Under the pieces are notes generated by a model. That model saw only the letters and a list, made by a program, of their open reading frames with translations. It ran no database searches and was not told the origin of the DNA. Below are positions 16,223 to 24,424 of a stretch of DNA of 50,076 nt, in pieces. The DNA is taken from the NCBI GenBank assembly GCA_902619165.1, contig CACNDI010000017.1:1-50076 (forward strand). The letters run 5' to 3'. Positions within the stretch are counted from its first letter, which is position 1. Each line of letters opens with the position of its first letter. The DNA is from an uncultured Alphaproteobacteria bacterium (GTDB taxonomy: Bacteria; Pseudomonadota; Alphaproteobacteria; Rhodobacterales; Rhodobacteraceae). The translations under genes were made by a program, and so were the position numbers.

Positions 16223-17740
16223 ATGTCTTCCAAGAACAAAGCTACAATTCCTGGCGCTTCGCTTGCCTCAACAATAAAAGTTCTAGCGGGGCTTGGTCCA
16301 CTCGGTGAAAAAGTTTTAAAGCAAAATGGAATAAGTGAGATTAATCAAAAAAAAAATTACCCGAGCTCAATAAGACTTAAAATATTTGAGGAGGTAAGAG
16401 ATAGATTTGGAACTGATGCATTGTATGCAATTGGTATAGAGCAAGGGCTTTTAATGTTATCCATGCTTCCGGATTTCGGTAAATACATAGAAAATTCAAG
16501 AAAAAAATACTTAATGAGATCGGTGTCTTCAAATAATAGAATTAGAAATTATAATTTTATAGATGAAACTTTGCCAGGATTACAAAAAATTACAAATGAT
16601 TATATGGAGCAATTTCGTAGCAATAAGCTTAAAGGTAATATAGGTTTTAGGCGGCTATCAGAAGATACGTGGGAAATGGCATTTGTACTGGCTCAGCCAT
16701 TGAAAAATTGGAAATTTGGAATTGGAAATTATCATATTTTTCTTATTAACCTTTTTGGTGACTTGTTTGATATTGAATACGCGCTGGATAAAAAAAGTGC
16801 AGATATTGATGATGGTTGGTCTAGCGGAGCTTTTATCCTCAAATTTTCACAAAATGAGATTTTAAGAGATCAGAAAGAAATAATTGCAAGTACAAGACTT
16901 AAAGCGCATGAAGGTCTAATGAAAGCTGTCCTAGAAGATGCTGAACGGAAAAAAGAGGAAACAGAGAGGTTATCTGTTAGCTTAGCAAAATACCTACCTC
17001 CCCAAGTCCACAAAGCAATTTTTTCTGGTAAGTTTAATACTGGAATTGCTACAAAAAGACGTAAATTAACGATTTTTTTTAGTGATATCTCAAATTTTAC
17101 AGCTACCTCGGAAGGTTTACAACCGGAAGATCTGACAAAGTACCTCAATGAATATTTTTCAGAGATGACTGATATCGCACTCGATCACGGCGCAACAATT
17201 GATAAATATATTGGAGACGCAATGATGGTATTCTTTGGCGATCCAGACAGCAAGGGGGAAAAAGAAGATGCAAGAGCATGCGTTAAAATGGCAATGGAAA
17301 TGCGCGATAGAATATCTGATTTACAAGATAAATGGCAAAAACAAGGTTTTGCGGATCCATTTGTGATTAGGATGGGCATGAATACTGGTTATTGTAATGT
17401 GGGTAATTTTGGAAGCGACCAACGGCTTACTTATACAATTATTGGTAGTGAAGTAAATATTGCTCAACGCTTAGAGGCATCAGCACAGCCAGGAGGGATA
17501 TTGATGTCGTATGAAACATACGCACACGCTCAGGACTTGATAGAAGTAGAACAACTAAACAGTATCTCGATGAAAGGAGTGAAAAGAGAAATTAAAGTAT
17601 TTTCGGTTTTAAATAAAATTAGACAGAGAAGTAAAATAAAAGAAACTTCTCATAAAATAAAAAATGTTCCAGAAAGGATAGGGGATAGGCTGGATGCTCT
17701 GGAAACAAAAATTGAAGAGATTTTGGATCGGATAAAATGA
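16223..17740 (+). CDS. Class III adenylate/guanylate cyclase, copy 1
   Basis: A 505-residue predicted cytoplasmic nucleotide cyclase. The N-terminal 215 residues form a domain I do not recognise, starting P-G-A-S-L-A-S-T-I-K-V-L-A-G-L-G. A charged helical linker (about 220-255) and the catalytic domain (about 278-460) follow. Metal ligands are Asp288 in F-F-S-D-I-S and Asp332 in Y-I-G-D-A-M. Lys328 is the purine-selecting Lys expected for ATP, and N-I-A-Q-R-L-E supplies the transition-state Asn and Arg. It therefore looks active and cAMP-forming. The last 40 residues are a helical coil. The stop overlaps the start of its paralogue (ATGA). Confidence 0.88.
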   Translation: MSSKNKATIPGASLASTIKVLAGLGPLGEKVLKQNGISEINQKKNYPSSIRLKIFEEVRDRFGTDALYAIGIEQGLLMLSMLPDFGKYIENSRKKYLMRSVSSNNRIRNYNFIDETLPGLQKITNDYMEQFRSNKLKGNIGFRRLSEDTWEMAFVLAQPLKNWKFGIGNYHIFLINLFGDLFDIEYALDKKSADIDDGWSSGAFILKFSQNEILRDQKEIIASTRLKAHEGLMKAVLEDAERKKEETERLSVSLAKYLPPQVHKAIFSGKFNTGIATKRRKLTIFFSDISNFTATSEGLQPEDLTKYLNEYFSEMTDIALDHGATIDKYIGDAMMVFFGDPDSKGEKEDARACVKMAMEMRDRISDLQDKWQKQGFADPFVIRMGMNTGYCNVGNFGSDQRLTYTIIGSEVNIAQRLEASAQPGGILMSYETYAHAQDLIEVEQLNSISMKGVKREIKVFSVLNKIRQRSKIKETSHKIKNVPERIGDRLDALETKIEEILDRIK

Positions 17741-19299
17741 GCACATCCGCCAACAAAACAAATAATGAAATGAGAATACCTGGAGCCGCGCTAGCTTCCA
17801 CGATAAAAGTTCTTGCTGGATTAGGGTCATTGGGAGAAAGGGTTCTTAAAGAGCACGGAATTACTCAAATTGATAATGATAAAGAGTATCCCAGTCAATT
17901 AAGAGCAAGAATTTTTGAAGAGATAAGAACCCGTTTCGGGAAAGAAGCACTTTATGCTATTGGGCTTGAACAGGGTTTTTTAATGCTTTCAATAGTACCT
18001 TCAATTGGCAAATTTATAGACGATTTCAGGATGAAATATAAAGAAGAGCTTTTACACCACTCTAATTTCTCTAGAAATCTCAAGATTTTAGATCAAACTC
18101 TTCCGTCTTGGGAAAAAATAACAAATGATTACCTTGGGCAAATGCACAATGATAAAGTACGATCTAAATTAAATTTTATAAAAACCGGTCCAGGTAAATA
18201 CGATGTACCGGTTATAAGCTCTCAAGTGGTTGAAAATAACAAATTTTTTGAAGCCAACTATTCAGTTTTTTTGATAAGTATGTTTTCAGAACTCTTCGAC
18301 ATTAAAATGGCTATCGATGAAGAAAATAGTGAGGATATGGATAATGGTTTCAGTAGATACCAATATACAATAACCTTTAATCAACTACAAAAAACAAGGA
18401 ACCATAAAGAACATTTAGCTCAAATCAGGTTTGATGCAAATCAACTTCTTTTAAGAAGGGTATTAGAGGAAGCCGAACAGCAAAAAAATCTCGTTCAAAA
18501 GCAGAAAGAGGATACAGAAAAACTATCTTCAAAACTAGGTAAGTATTTACCACCTCAAATTCATAATGCTCTATTTTCTGGGCAATTTGATACTGGAATC
18601 GCAACCAAAAGAAAAAAGCTAACTATTTTTTTTAGTGATATAAAAAACTTCACATCTTCATCAGAAGGTTTGCAACCGGAAGACTTAACTAGATATCTAA
18701 ACGAATATTTCTCTGAAATGACTGACATAGCGCTTACTTATGGAGCAACGATAGATAAATATATTGGTGATGCAATGATGGTATTTTTCGGTGACCCAGA
18801 AAGCAAAGGAGAAAGAGAGGATGCAAGAGCATGTGTAAAAATGGCTTTAAATATGCAAAGAAAAATAAAAAGCCTCCAAAGTAAATGGAGAAACGAAGGC
18901 TTTTATGAGCCATTCCAAATTAGAATGGGAATTAATACCGGTTATTGTAATGTCGGAAATTTTGGTAGTGAACAGAGGTTGACGTATACAATTATTGGGG
19001 GAGAGGTAAATATAGCCCAAAGATTAGAGGCTGCCGCGCCGAGTGATGGGATATTAATGTCATATGAAAGCTATGCTCACGCACAAGATTTAGTCGAAGT
19101 AAATGAATTAAGCTCTATTACTATGAAAGGTATTAACAGGAAAATCAAAGTATTTTCAGTTATTCGCGATCTAAAAACGAAAAAATTAGCGAAAGATGAG
19201 AGCAAGATATCTTCAATGGAAAGCAAAAGAAGTTCACTCGAATTAAGGATTGATAAGCTAGAAAAGCTGGTTTTTGAAATGATATCAAAATCAGATTAA
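17737..19299 (+). CDS. Class III adenylate/guanylate cyclase, copy 2 (tandem paralogue)
   Basis: A 520-residue protein alignable end to end with the gene before it. It has the same N-terminal P-G-A-A-L-A-S-T-I-K-V-L-A-G-L-G domain, linker, catalytic domain and C-terminal helix. Catalytic residues are all kept: F-F-S-D-I-K, D-K-Y-I-G-D-A-M and N-I-A-Q-R-L-E. The catalytic halves are much more alike than residues 90-215 of the N-terminal domain, so the two probably sense different inputs. Class III domains work as dimers, so translational coupling (ATGA overlap) may favour a heterodimer. It ends 61 bases before the dif-like site. Confidence 0.88.
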   Translation: MSTSANKTNNEMRIPGAALASTIKVLAGLGSLGERVLKEHGITQIDNDKEYPSQLRARIFEEIRTRFGKEALYAIGLEQGFLMLSIVPSIGKFIDDFRMKYKEELLHHSNFSRNLKILDQTLPSWEKITNDYLGQMHNDKVRSKLNFIKTGPGKYDVPVISSQVVENNKFFEANYSVFLISMFSELFDIKMAIDEENSEDMDNGFSRYQYTITFNQLQKTRNHKEHLAQIRFDANQLLLRRVLEEAEQQKNLVQKQKEDTEKLSSKLGKYLPPQIHNALFSGQFDTGIATKRKKLTIFFSDIKNFTSSSEGLQPEDLTRYLNEYFSEMTDIALTYGATIDKYIGDAMMVFFGDPESKGEREDARACVKMALNMQRKIKSLQSKWRNEGFYEPFQIRMGINTGYCNVGNFGSEQRLTYTIIGGEVNIAQRLEAAAPSDGILMSYESYAHAQDLVEVNELSSITMKGINRKIKVFSVIRDLKTKKLAKDESKISSMESKRSSLELRIDKLEKLVFEMISKSD

Positions 19300-19359
19300 A
19301 CAGTTTACTCTTAAACATATGTTTTTATTCGGTTTTTTGTATAAATTGTTATAGTAAAA

Positions 19360-19387
19360 AAATAACATAATATATATTATGCGCCAA
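19360..19387. other. dif: Chromosomal dif site (XerC/XerD recombination site)
   Basis: Reading plus strand: arm AAATAACATAA (19360-19370), centre TATATA (19371-19376), arm TTATGCGCCAA (19377-19387). The reverse of the known E. coli dif has arm ATTTAACATAA, centre TATACA, arm TTATGCGCACC. The 11-6-11 layout and most arm bases agree, with the ACATAA and TTATGCGC inner ends identical. By that comparison the TTATGCGC arm is the XerC side and the other the XerD side. It lies in a 104-base gap between a cyclase and the KAP gene. It would mark the replication terminus. Confidence 0.85.
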
Positions 19388-19403
19388 ATATTGAAGCACA
19401 AGT

Positions 19404-21416
19404 TCACGCTTCATAGGTATAATTCTCTCCTAAATATGTCTGGGTAATTTCATTATACTCTTGAGACTCCCCTCTTATTTCAATGTCTTTAGCTGTAACA
19501 ACTTTTTTCCTGTTATCAATATTTAACCTAGAGTCCCAATGATGTTCTACCATCTCTATCGACTTTTTAAATAAAGTTAAAATTTTATGTTTGTTAATTT
19601 TATATGCATCTGCATCTTTGAGAGATAATGCATACATGTGAGAGTTATGAGCTGTAGAAGGCTTATCTAAAGAAAATTTCCTATTTTGGGCAGAAACTAT
19701 ATTTTTTAGCAATGGCACCCTGTAATTATTATCAAAATGCTTTACTAATCTTATTACGCAACCATTTTTCCCAAATTTTGCACCAAAATTACAAAACTTT
19801 CTAGAAGCAACGTATCCCGTTATAGTTCCCGCATATAAAAACTCTTCAATAGCTTCGAGTTCTTTTTCCAAATCAATATGAATTTGTTTTATTAAATTAA
19901 TTTGATCATCTGAGTAGCCGTCATTTGTTTGTTTATCCAGTATCCACGTATCCAGGCCGTCCAAGAAGCGTCTTTTATAGGCACCCTGTCTTTCCGGGAG
20001 AATAATTTGCCCTTGGTCTGTAGAAGTGACGCTTGTAACCGAAGTCTGACTCATAACACTTGCAATCGTTTCTCCAATTATTTCCTGCTTGTTTGCCATC
20101 AATTCATCTTTTATGTAACTAAAAAACTTTGATATATCCGCAACTCTAGGCTTCAGCCTAGGTCTATTGAAGCAAATACGATATAGACACTTTTCCCAAT
20201 CTTCATTGAAATCTGAAGTTTTAATAGCGTTTTCGTATTCTTCTGAAAAAGTTTTTGAAGATTCTTCACTTCTCTTAGTTTCTTCAAATGCAAAATCATC
20301 ATCCCAAGCAGAAAAATCGGGTTTTGTTATTAACAGACTATAAATTTGGGGATAAGCTATTTGAAGACATAAAAGAGAAAACATTAGGAATTTATAATCT
20401 CTTTCATCTAGTTCTTCCTCACCTTTTTCTTGTTCATTAGTGGAACTTTCAACTACTACTTTTTCTTCCGAAAAAATCTGAATAAGAGATACAGAGTTTA
20501 CAAGTCTTTTTATAGAACGAGGGTTGCCACCTATAGTTCTTAGTATAATTTCGCGAATAGACTCTTCATTGAGGCCATCGTCGGTTACGAAACCGATATC
20601 CATTAATAGAGAGTTAACATATTTGCCTATATTATACTGACCCATCGGCATCATGAAGGGAAGTTGAATAATCTTATCAAAGAAAGCTCGGAACTCCCAT
20701 TCGTTTTCTGCCGTCTGTTTGCCAAATTTATGCTCTAAGCCTTTAACCACGACTTGATAGTCAATAGCTAAAATAAATACACAATTTGGGACACTAAATA
20801 TGTTTTTTAACAACTCTAAAATAGCAACTGCATTTTTGGGTTCAATTCTATCCAAGTCGTCTACATAAATAATGATCTTCTTATAGGGATTACTGGTTCT
20901 TCTTTCTATTTCTTCTACTAATTCCTTTAATTGCTCTCTTAATGCACCGATGTTTGCTTCTCCACTTGATAGCAATTCACCAGCAACATTTGCGGCCTCA
21001 TTTCCCAATGTTAATTGTGCCCCTACCCTTAAAGCTCCCTGAAATATTTTCTTTGCGCCATCTTGAATCTTTTCTTTCCTTTTTTGATTTTTATCCGCTT
21101 CGATTAATTCATCAATTATTCGATTAACAATTTTTAGCAAGGACTCTTCAGGGGTAGATAGAAGAGAATATTCCCACGAATTTATCCAAATTTGTTTGCA
21201 TTCAGCATTGCTTTCAAAAGAATGGTAAATAGCATTAATTAAAGATGTTTTTCCACTACCCCATTCTCCCTGAATACCTATAGTAATGGGAGTACTAGTA
21301 TCATTTATAAATCGAATTAGCGACTTTGTATGAATAGTAAGGTCTAGATTATCACTGCCACCGGGAACTACTGGTTCATCTTTTATTCCGACTGCTTTCT
21401 GGATATAGACCTCCAC
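19404..21416 (-). CDS. KAP family P-loop NTPase
   Basis: A 670-residue KAP NTPase. Walker A is G-E-W-G-S-G-K-T at 50-57, preceded by T-I-G-I-Q. Walker B is I-I-I-Y-V-D-D-L-D-R at 181-190, followed by I-F-S-V-P-N-C-V-F-I-L-A-I-D-Y. The arginine-bearing G-G-N-P-R-S-I-K-R sensor region comes later. Unlike the animal members there are no clear membrane helices in the KAP insert; a helical A/G-rich stretch at 125-155 may replace them. The C-terminal 350 residues are not recognised. The family includes the F-plasmid phage-exclusion protein PifA and is common on plasmids and in defence loci. As first gene next to dif it is the best candidate core of the cargo function. Role inferred, not shown. Confidence 0.85.
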   Translation of the reverse strand: MEVYIQKAVGIKDEPVVPGGSDNLDLTIHTKSLIRFINDTSTPITIGIQGEWGSGKTSLINAIYHSFESNAECKQIWINSWEYSLLSTPEESLLKIVNRIIDELIEADKNQKRKEKIQDGAKKIFQGALRVGAQLTLGNEAANVAGELLSSGEANIGALREQLKELVEEIERRTSNPYKKIIIYVDDLDRIEPKNAVAILELLKNIFSVPNCVFILAIDYQVVVKGLEHKFGKQTAENEWEFRAFFDKIIQLPFMMPMGQYNIGKYVNSLLMDIGFVTDDGLNEESIREIILRTIGGNPRSIKRLVNSVSLIQIFSEEKVVVESSTNEQEKGEEELDERDYKFLMFSLLCLQIAYPQIYSLLITKPDFSAWDDDFAFEETKRSEESSKTFSEEYENAIKTSDFNEDWEKCLYRICFNRPRLKPRVADISKFFSYIKDELMANKQEIIGETIASVMSQTSVTSVTSTDQGQIILPERQGAYKRRFLDGLDTWILDKQTNDGYSDDQINLIKQIHIDLEKELEAIEEFLYAGTITGYVASRKFCNFGAKFGKNGCVIRLVKHFDNNYRVPLLKNIVSAQNRKFSLDKPSTAHNSHMYALSLKDADAYKINKHKILTLFKKSIEMVEHHWDSRLNIDNRKKVVTAKDIEIRGESQEYNEITQTYLGENYTYEA

Positions 21417-21506
21417 AAATAATACAATTTTAAATATTTATTCTTTATAGTTAATTTTATTTAGTTAATTTTATTATGTCTAGCAATAAAAAGAGATAAT
21501 TAGATT

Positions 21507-21608
21507 ATGAAAATATCGAGTGATTACCCTAAAAGAATTGTAAAAATTCTGAAGGAGTTGAATAAAAATAAAGACGGTGAATGGTTCTACCTAATATTCA
21601 ATTTATAA
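21507..21608 (+). CDS. Possible 33-residue small protein
   Basis: A short frame starting ATG at 21507, 13 bases upstream of the membrane-protein gene and in the same direction. It reads M-K-I-S-S-D-Y-P-K-R and later L-K-E-L-N-K-N-K-D-G-E-W-F-Y, a plausible amphipathic helix. A purine-rich AAAGAGA lies 8 to 14 bases upstream. No family is recognised. It may be a leader peptide for the next gene or a chance frame. Confidence 0.3.
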   Translation: MKISSDYPKRIVKILKELNKNKDGEWFYLIFNL

Positions 21609-21621
21609 GTAAGTTCTTATT

Positions 21622-22158
21622 GTGACTAATTTAAATTTTTTCATTGAAAAAGGCTACAACTGGGAGGTACTTCTTTATATAGTTTTATTTTCTTTTATTA
21701 CTCTATTTTTCCTCGGAATAACTAACAAGATAATAATTTACAGAGATACAAACGATTTCATGTGGAACATTTTTTTAATAATAGTTCCACTTTTCATCTT
21801 GATAATTTTGGCATTTCTTATGCCTGAGCCTTTACCCGATAATTATAATTTTTTTTGGGAAACTCAAAACACGTCGATTATTTCAATAATTGGTTTGAGC
21901 ATATCAGCCTTGTCTTTACTTAAAGTATTTATAAATTGCATCAAAAACAACGGCATGCTTTTTGGACTTGTTATTTTTATTTTCAAAGTTTTTGCAAGCT
22001 TAATAATCACTATTCTCTTGCTCGCGTTTATTGGGAAATTATTTGATGATAAGGCCGCATGGAAAACACTTTTTGTACCCTTGTTATTGTTCGGTCTATT
22101 TATTTTCATAATAAACAGATTAATAAATGGTGATCGTGTAATTTCAAAAACTGTTTAA
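21622..22158 (+). CDS. Integral membrane protein of unknown function
   Basis: A 178-residue protein with about five hydrophobic segments (near residues 15-38, 48-68, 84-103, 113-137 and 148-165) and short, mostly charged loops. No signal for export and no catalytic motif is seen, and I do not recognise the family. The start is GTG at 21622. The gene is divergent from the KAP NTPase and convergent with the TM2 gene, ending 26 bases before it. Small multi-helix membrane proteins often act as effectors in phage-defence loci, but here that is only suggested by context. Confidence 0.6.
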   Translation: MTNLNFFIEKGYNWEVLLYIVLFSFITLFFLGITNKIIIYRDTNDFMWNIFLIIVPLFILIILAFLMPEPLPDNYNFFWETQNTSIISIIGLSISALSLLKVFINCIKNNGMLFGLVIFIFKVFASLIITILLLAFIGKLFDDKAAWKTLFVPLLLFGLFIFIINRLINGDRVISKTV

Positions 22159-22184
22159 GATGCCAACTTGTATAAAAATTTGGG

Positions 22185-22994
22185 TCAATCTAAATAATCT
22201 GAAAAACTATTTGATTTGATGCCTTCCTTTTTAAAACGCATTCCTACGTGTTTTATGCATTGATAATAAATGTTATCAAGCATTTCTTGTACCTCATCAA
22301 AATCATCATCATCAGAGTCAGGTCCATATATTGACTCGGGATTAGTTTTTACTAAGTCTCCACAATCTTTTAGGCCCTTTTTTGATAAGATACTTTCATA
22401 AACAGCGTGTTCAAACATAATATGGTGAATTAATCCTTGCAAAGACATATCATAACTTCCATCCACACGATCCATATAGAATTTATCATAGGCGTACCCT
22501 GGTCTTATATTAAAATCACCATCCATAAACACATCTTTATTGTTATTAATAATGCCATCTAGTATCTTTATTACAAACTCAGACGGGTCAGAGCCTTTAG
22601 AGAATTTTTCAGTACTTTTTTCTATATTTCTTTGCGAGGTCGCTACTTTACCCTCGTATTTCTGGTTGTTTTGTAGCTCGAATTCGTCTTCCTCGCTTAA
22701 TTGATTTTTAGAAATTGACTTGCTACCAGACTTTAAATCCTCTGAAACATTAGTACTCTTTACCCCGCCGAGAAAAGGAATACTAATAAGCTTTCCTCTG
22801 AAAAGAGCTGAAAATAAGTCAATGAAATAGAGTAGAAATAATAAATATAAAGGATAAACGCTTATCCCTATTTCAAAGTTTGTTCCCACTCCACCAAGTA
22901 TCAAGCAAGCCAAAAAAATAAATCCGACTACCTTGTCACCGGTCCAAAATCTGTGTAAACCTGACGGGCCAAAAATAAGCGTTATTAGTATCAA
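22185..22994 (-). CDS. TM2 domain-containing protein
   Basis: The N-terminal TM2 domain has two membrane helices around G-P-S-G-L-H-R-F-W-T-G-D, a form of the family's G-x-x-G-x-H-R-F-Y turn. A low-complexity linker (about 80-130) precedes a C-terminal acidic domain of about 140 residues that I do not recognise, containing H-H-I-M-F-E-H-A-V-Y and a D-S-D-D-D-D-F-D run. The only conventional start is TTG at 22994, which trims the first helix. The open frame extends upstream to an ATA at 23009 preceded by GAGAG, giving M-K-K-F-L-L-I-L-I-T, a much more typical TM2 start. Function unknown. Confidence 0.65.
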   Translation of the reverse strand: MILITLIFGPSGLHRFWTGDKVVGFIFLACLILGGVGTNFEIGISVYPLYLLFLLYFIDLFSALFRGKLISIPFLGGVKSTNVSEDLKSGSKSISKNQLSEEDEFELQNNQKYEGKVATSQRNIEKSTEKFSKGSDPSEFVIKILDGIINNNKDVFMDGDFNIRPGYAYDKFYMDRVDGSYDMSLQGLIHHIMFEHAVYESILSKKGLKDCGDLVKTNPESIYGPDSDDDDFDEVQEMLDNIYYQCIKHVGMRFKKEGIKSNSFSDYLD

Positions 22995-23050
22995 TAAAAA
23001 TTTTTTTATTTTGTTCTCTCAATTTATCTAAAAAACATTAATCATGCGAC

Positions 23051-23233
23051 TCAATCATTCAAATTAACTTCAAAATCTAAGAAATCTTTTAATCCAACGC
23101 ACTCTCTCACTTCTTCTTTTGTTATTTGTAATTTGCGGGCAATTTCGATTATATCTTTAATGGTTGGCTTCTTAATTATGGCCCACTCTTTATTAACTTC
23201 TTGGCACATTTCATCGTAAGTTTTAAATCTCAT
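23051..23233 (-). CDS. Hypothetical 60-residue protein
   Basis: Starts at ATG 23233 with AAGG 7 bases upstream and reads M-R-F-K-T-Y-D-E-M-C. It is all-helical in appearance and includes I-K-D-I-I-E-I-A-R-K-L-Q-I-T-K-E-E-V, which resembles the first helices of a helix-turn-helix or a small antitoxin-like protein, and an acidic end. No toxin-like partner directly abuts it. The TM2 gene follows 41-56 bases downstream on the same strand, so the two may be co-transcribed. Family unknown. Confidence 0.5.
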   Translation of the reverse strand: MRFKTYDEMCQEVNKEWAIIKKPTIKDIIEIARKLQITKEEVRECVGLKDFLDFEVNLND

Positions 23234-23322
23234 CAAATACCTTCTAGAACTATCAACCTATTTTTTCTTAATTTAAATATCTTTATTTTATTTTTTCTTA
23301 CTATTATCGCTATTGAGATACT

Positions 23323-23880
23323 CTATAGCGATTGTATCGTAGCATTTCCTTTGACCAAAAATCCATTAAATATAACATTGGGATATTTATTTTTTAGCGA
23401 ATATAGAGCTTCGATATTTGAACTTAGGTCATCATAAATTGTGACTTTTTTATACCTATTTGTTTCCAAATGCTTTTCAAACACTAATTTTTTGGCGTCA
23501 TAGGATGCTAAGCCAATCTTATTTCCTGCTCTTTCTACGTACAATCTATCAGTATCTATTCCAAACTTTGTGAGGGTCTTCAAAAATAATTCCTTATTAT
23601 CGAAGTCTCGTCTAGCAGTTACTATTATTACGTCTATATCAATTACTTGGTTCAGTTTTTCTTTTAAAATTTCTAAAGTGATATTGATGGGTCTCGCAGT
23701 TCTGTTAAATAGGTTTGCATCTTCAAACTCTTTAAAATCATACTTTTCATAAGCTTGAAGTTTATATCGACTATATTCAGCATTTGATAGCTTTCTCACA
23801 ATCTTATTTTCTTTGCGCACTATCACTTTAGCCGTCGTCTTAAATAAAGTATCATCTAAATCAAAAATAAATAATTCCAT
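23323..23880 (-). CDS. HAD-superfamily phosphatase (phage-type nucleic-acid end or nucleotide phosphatase)
   Basis: A 185-residue single-domain HAD protein. Motif I is F-I-F-D-L-D-D-T at residues 4-11 (Asp7 nucleophile, Asp9 acid). Motif II is V-I-I-V-T-A-R-R. Motif IV is T-I-Y-D-D-L-S-S-N, preceded by K-K-L-V-F-E-K-H. The compact cap and the V-T-A-R-R turn recall phage-borne polynucleotide phosphatases and RNA-repair-type HADs rather than metabolic phosphatases. It is upstream of the TM2 and 60-residue genes on the same strand, about 90 bases away. The substrate cannot be named. It fits a cargo set dealing with nucleic acids. Confidence 0.75.
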   Translation of the reverse strand: MELFIFDLDDTLFKTTAKVIVRKENKIVRKLSNAEYSRYKLQAYEKYDFKEFEDANLFNRTARPINITLEILKEKLNQVIDIDVIIVTARRDFDNKELFLKTLTKFGIDTDRLYVERAGNKIGLASYDAKKLVFEKHLETNRYKKVTIYDDLSSNIEALYSLKNKYPNVIFNGFLVKGNATIQSL

Positions 23881-23942
23881 TTTTTAATGACTTTGTAAAA
23901 AATATTTGAGAACATTGAATTTTAGGATACCAAGTTTGGAAG

Positions 23943-24182
23943 ATGAATAACAACAAAATAAAACTACTATTTTTGAGGGCAATTGTCATTGCCATACCCG
24001 CATATACAGTTGCATTTTTAACTGAAAAGGTAACTTTAGTGGTTCCAACTCTAGCTATGTTCTTATTAATTGCAAATTCGATAGAATCTGGAACCGTATC
24101 AAATAGGAACAGAATAGAGGAAGATGGAAATTCTCAGGATGATGGAGATGGTGGTTTTAATGAAAATGATGGGAGTGTATGA
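23943..24182 (+). CDS. Small membrane protein with acidic tail, copy A
   Basis: A 79-residue protein with one or two membrane spans (about residues 8-26 and 30-46) and then a hydrophilic tail rich in Asp, Glu, Asn and Gly. Its V-T-L-V-V-P-T-L-A-M-F-L-L core matches M-V-F-V-L-P-T-L-A-I-G-L-L in the gene after it, so the two are paralogues. It overlaps that gene by ATGA. It is not recognised beyond this. It could be a holin-like, channel or anchor protein, but there is no direct sign of function. Confidence 0.6.
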   Translation: MNNNKIKLLFLRAIVIAIPAYTVAFLTEKVTLVVPTLAMFLLIANSIESGTVSNRNRIEEDGNSQDDGDGGFNENDGSV

Positions 24183-24418
24183 ATTTGCTTACAAAAAATA
24201 ACAAGTCCTTTTTCTCTTCACTTAAAATAAAGAGCCCTTCCCTCTTATTATTTAAACTAGTTATTATTTTTGTTCCAACTTTTCTAATAGCACTATATGT
24301 CGATAAAATGGTTTTTGTCTTACCAACTCTGGCTATAGGCCTACTCTTGGGGACTGGATTTGATGGGTCAGATACTAATTCGAAAGATAATGAAGAAGCC
24401 GATAGTGGAGATAATTAG
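24179..24418 (+). CDS. Small membrane protein with acidic tail, copy B
   Basis: Also 79 residues, with the same layout as copy A: a basic, Ser/Lys-rich start, spans at about 22-39 and 42-58, then an acidic end with K-D-N-E-E-A-D-S-G-D. The shared hydrophobic core with a P-T-L-A centre and the equal length show tandem duplication, with N-terminal ends diverged. The ATG overlaps the stop of copy A, implying equal amounts of the two. The GIY-YIG-like gene follows 6 bases later on the same strand, so the three probably form one operon. Confidence 0.6.
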   Translation: MNLLTKNNKSFFSSLKIKSPSLLLFKLVIIFVPTFLIALYVDKMVFVLPTLAIGLLLGTGFDGSDTNSKDNEEADSGDN

Positions 24419-24424
24419 TAAAAA

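Noticed and set aside
19313-19324. AAACATATGTTT palindrome after the second cyclase
   Set aside because: No room for a loop and no proper T run; not a credible terminator.
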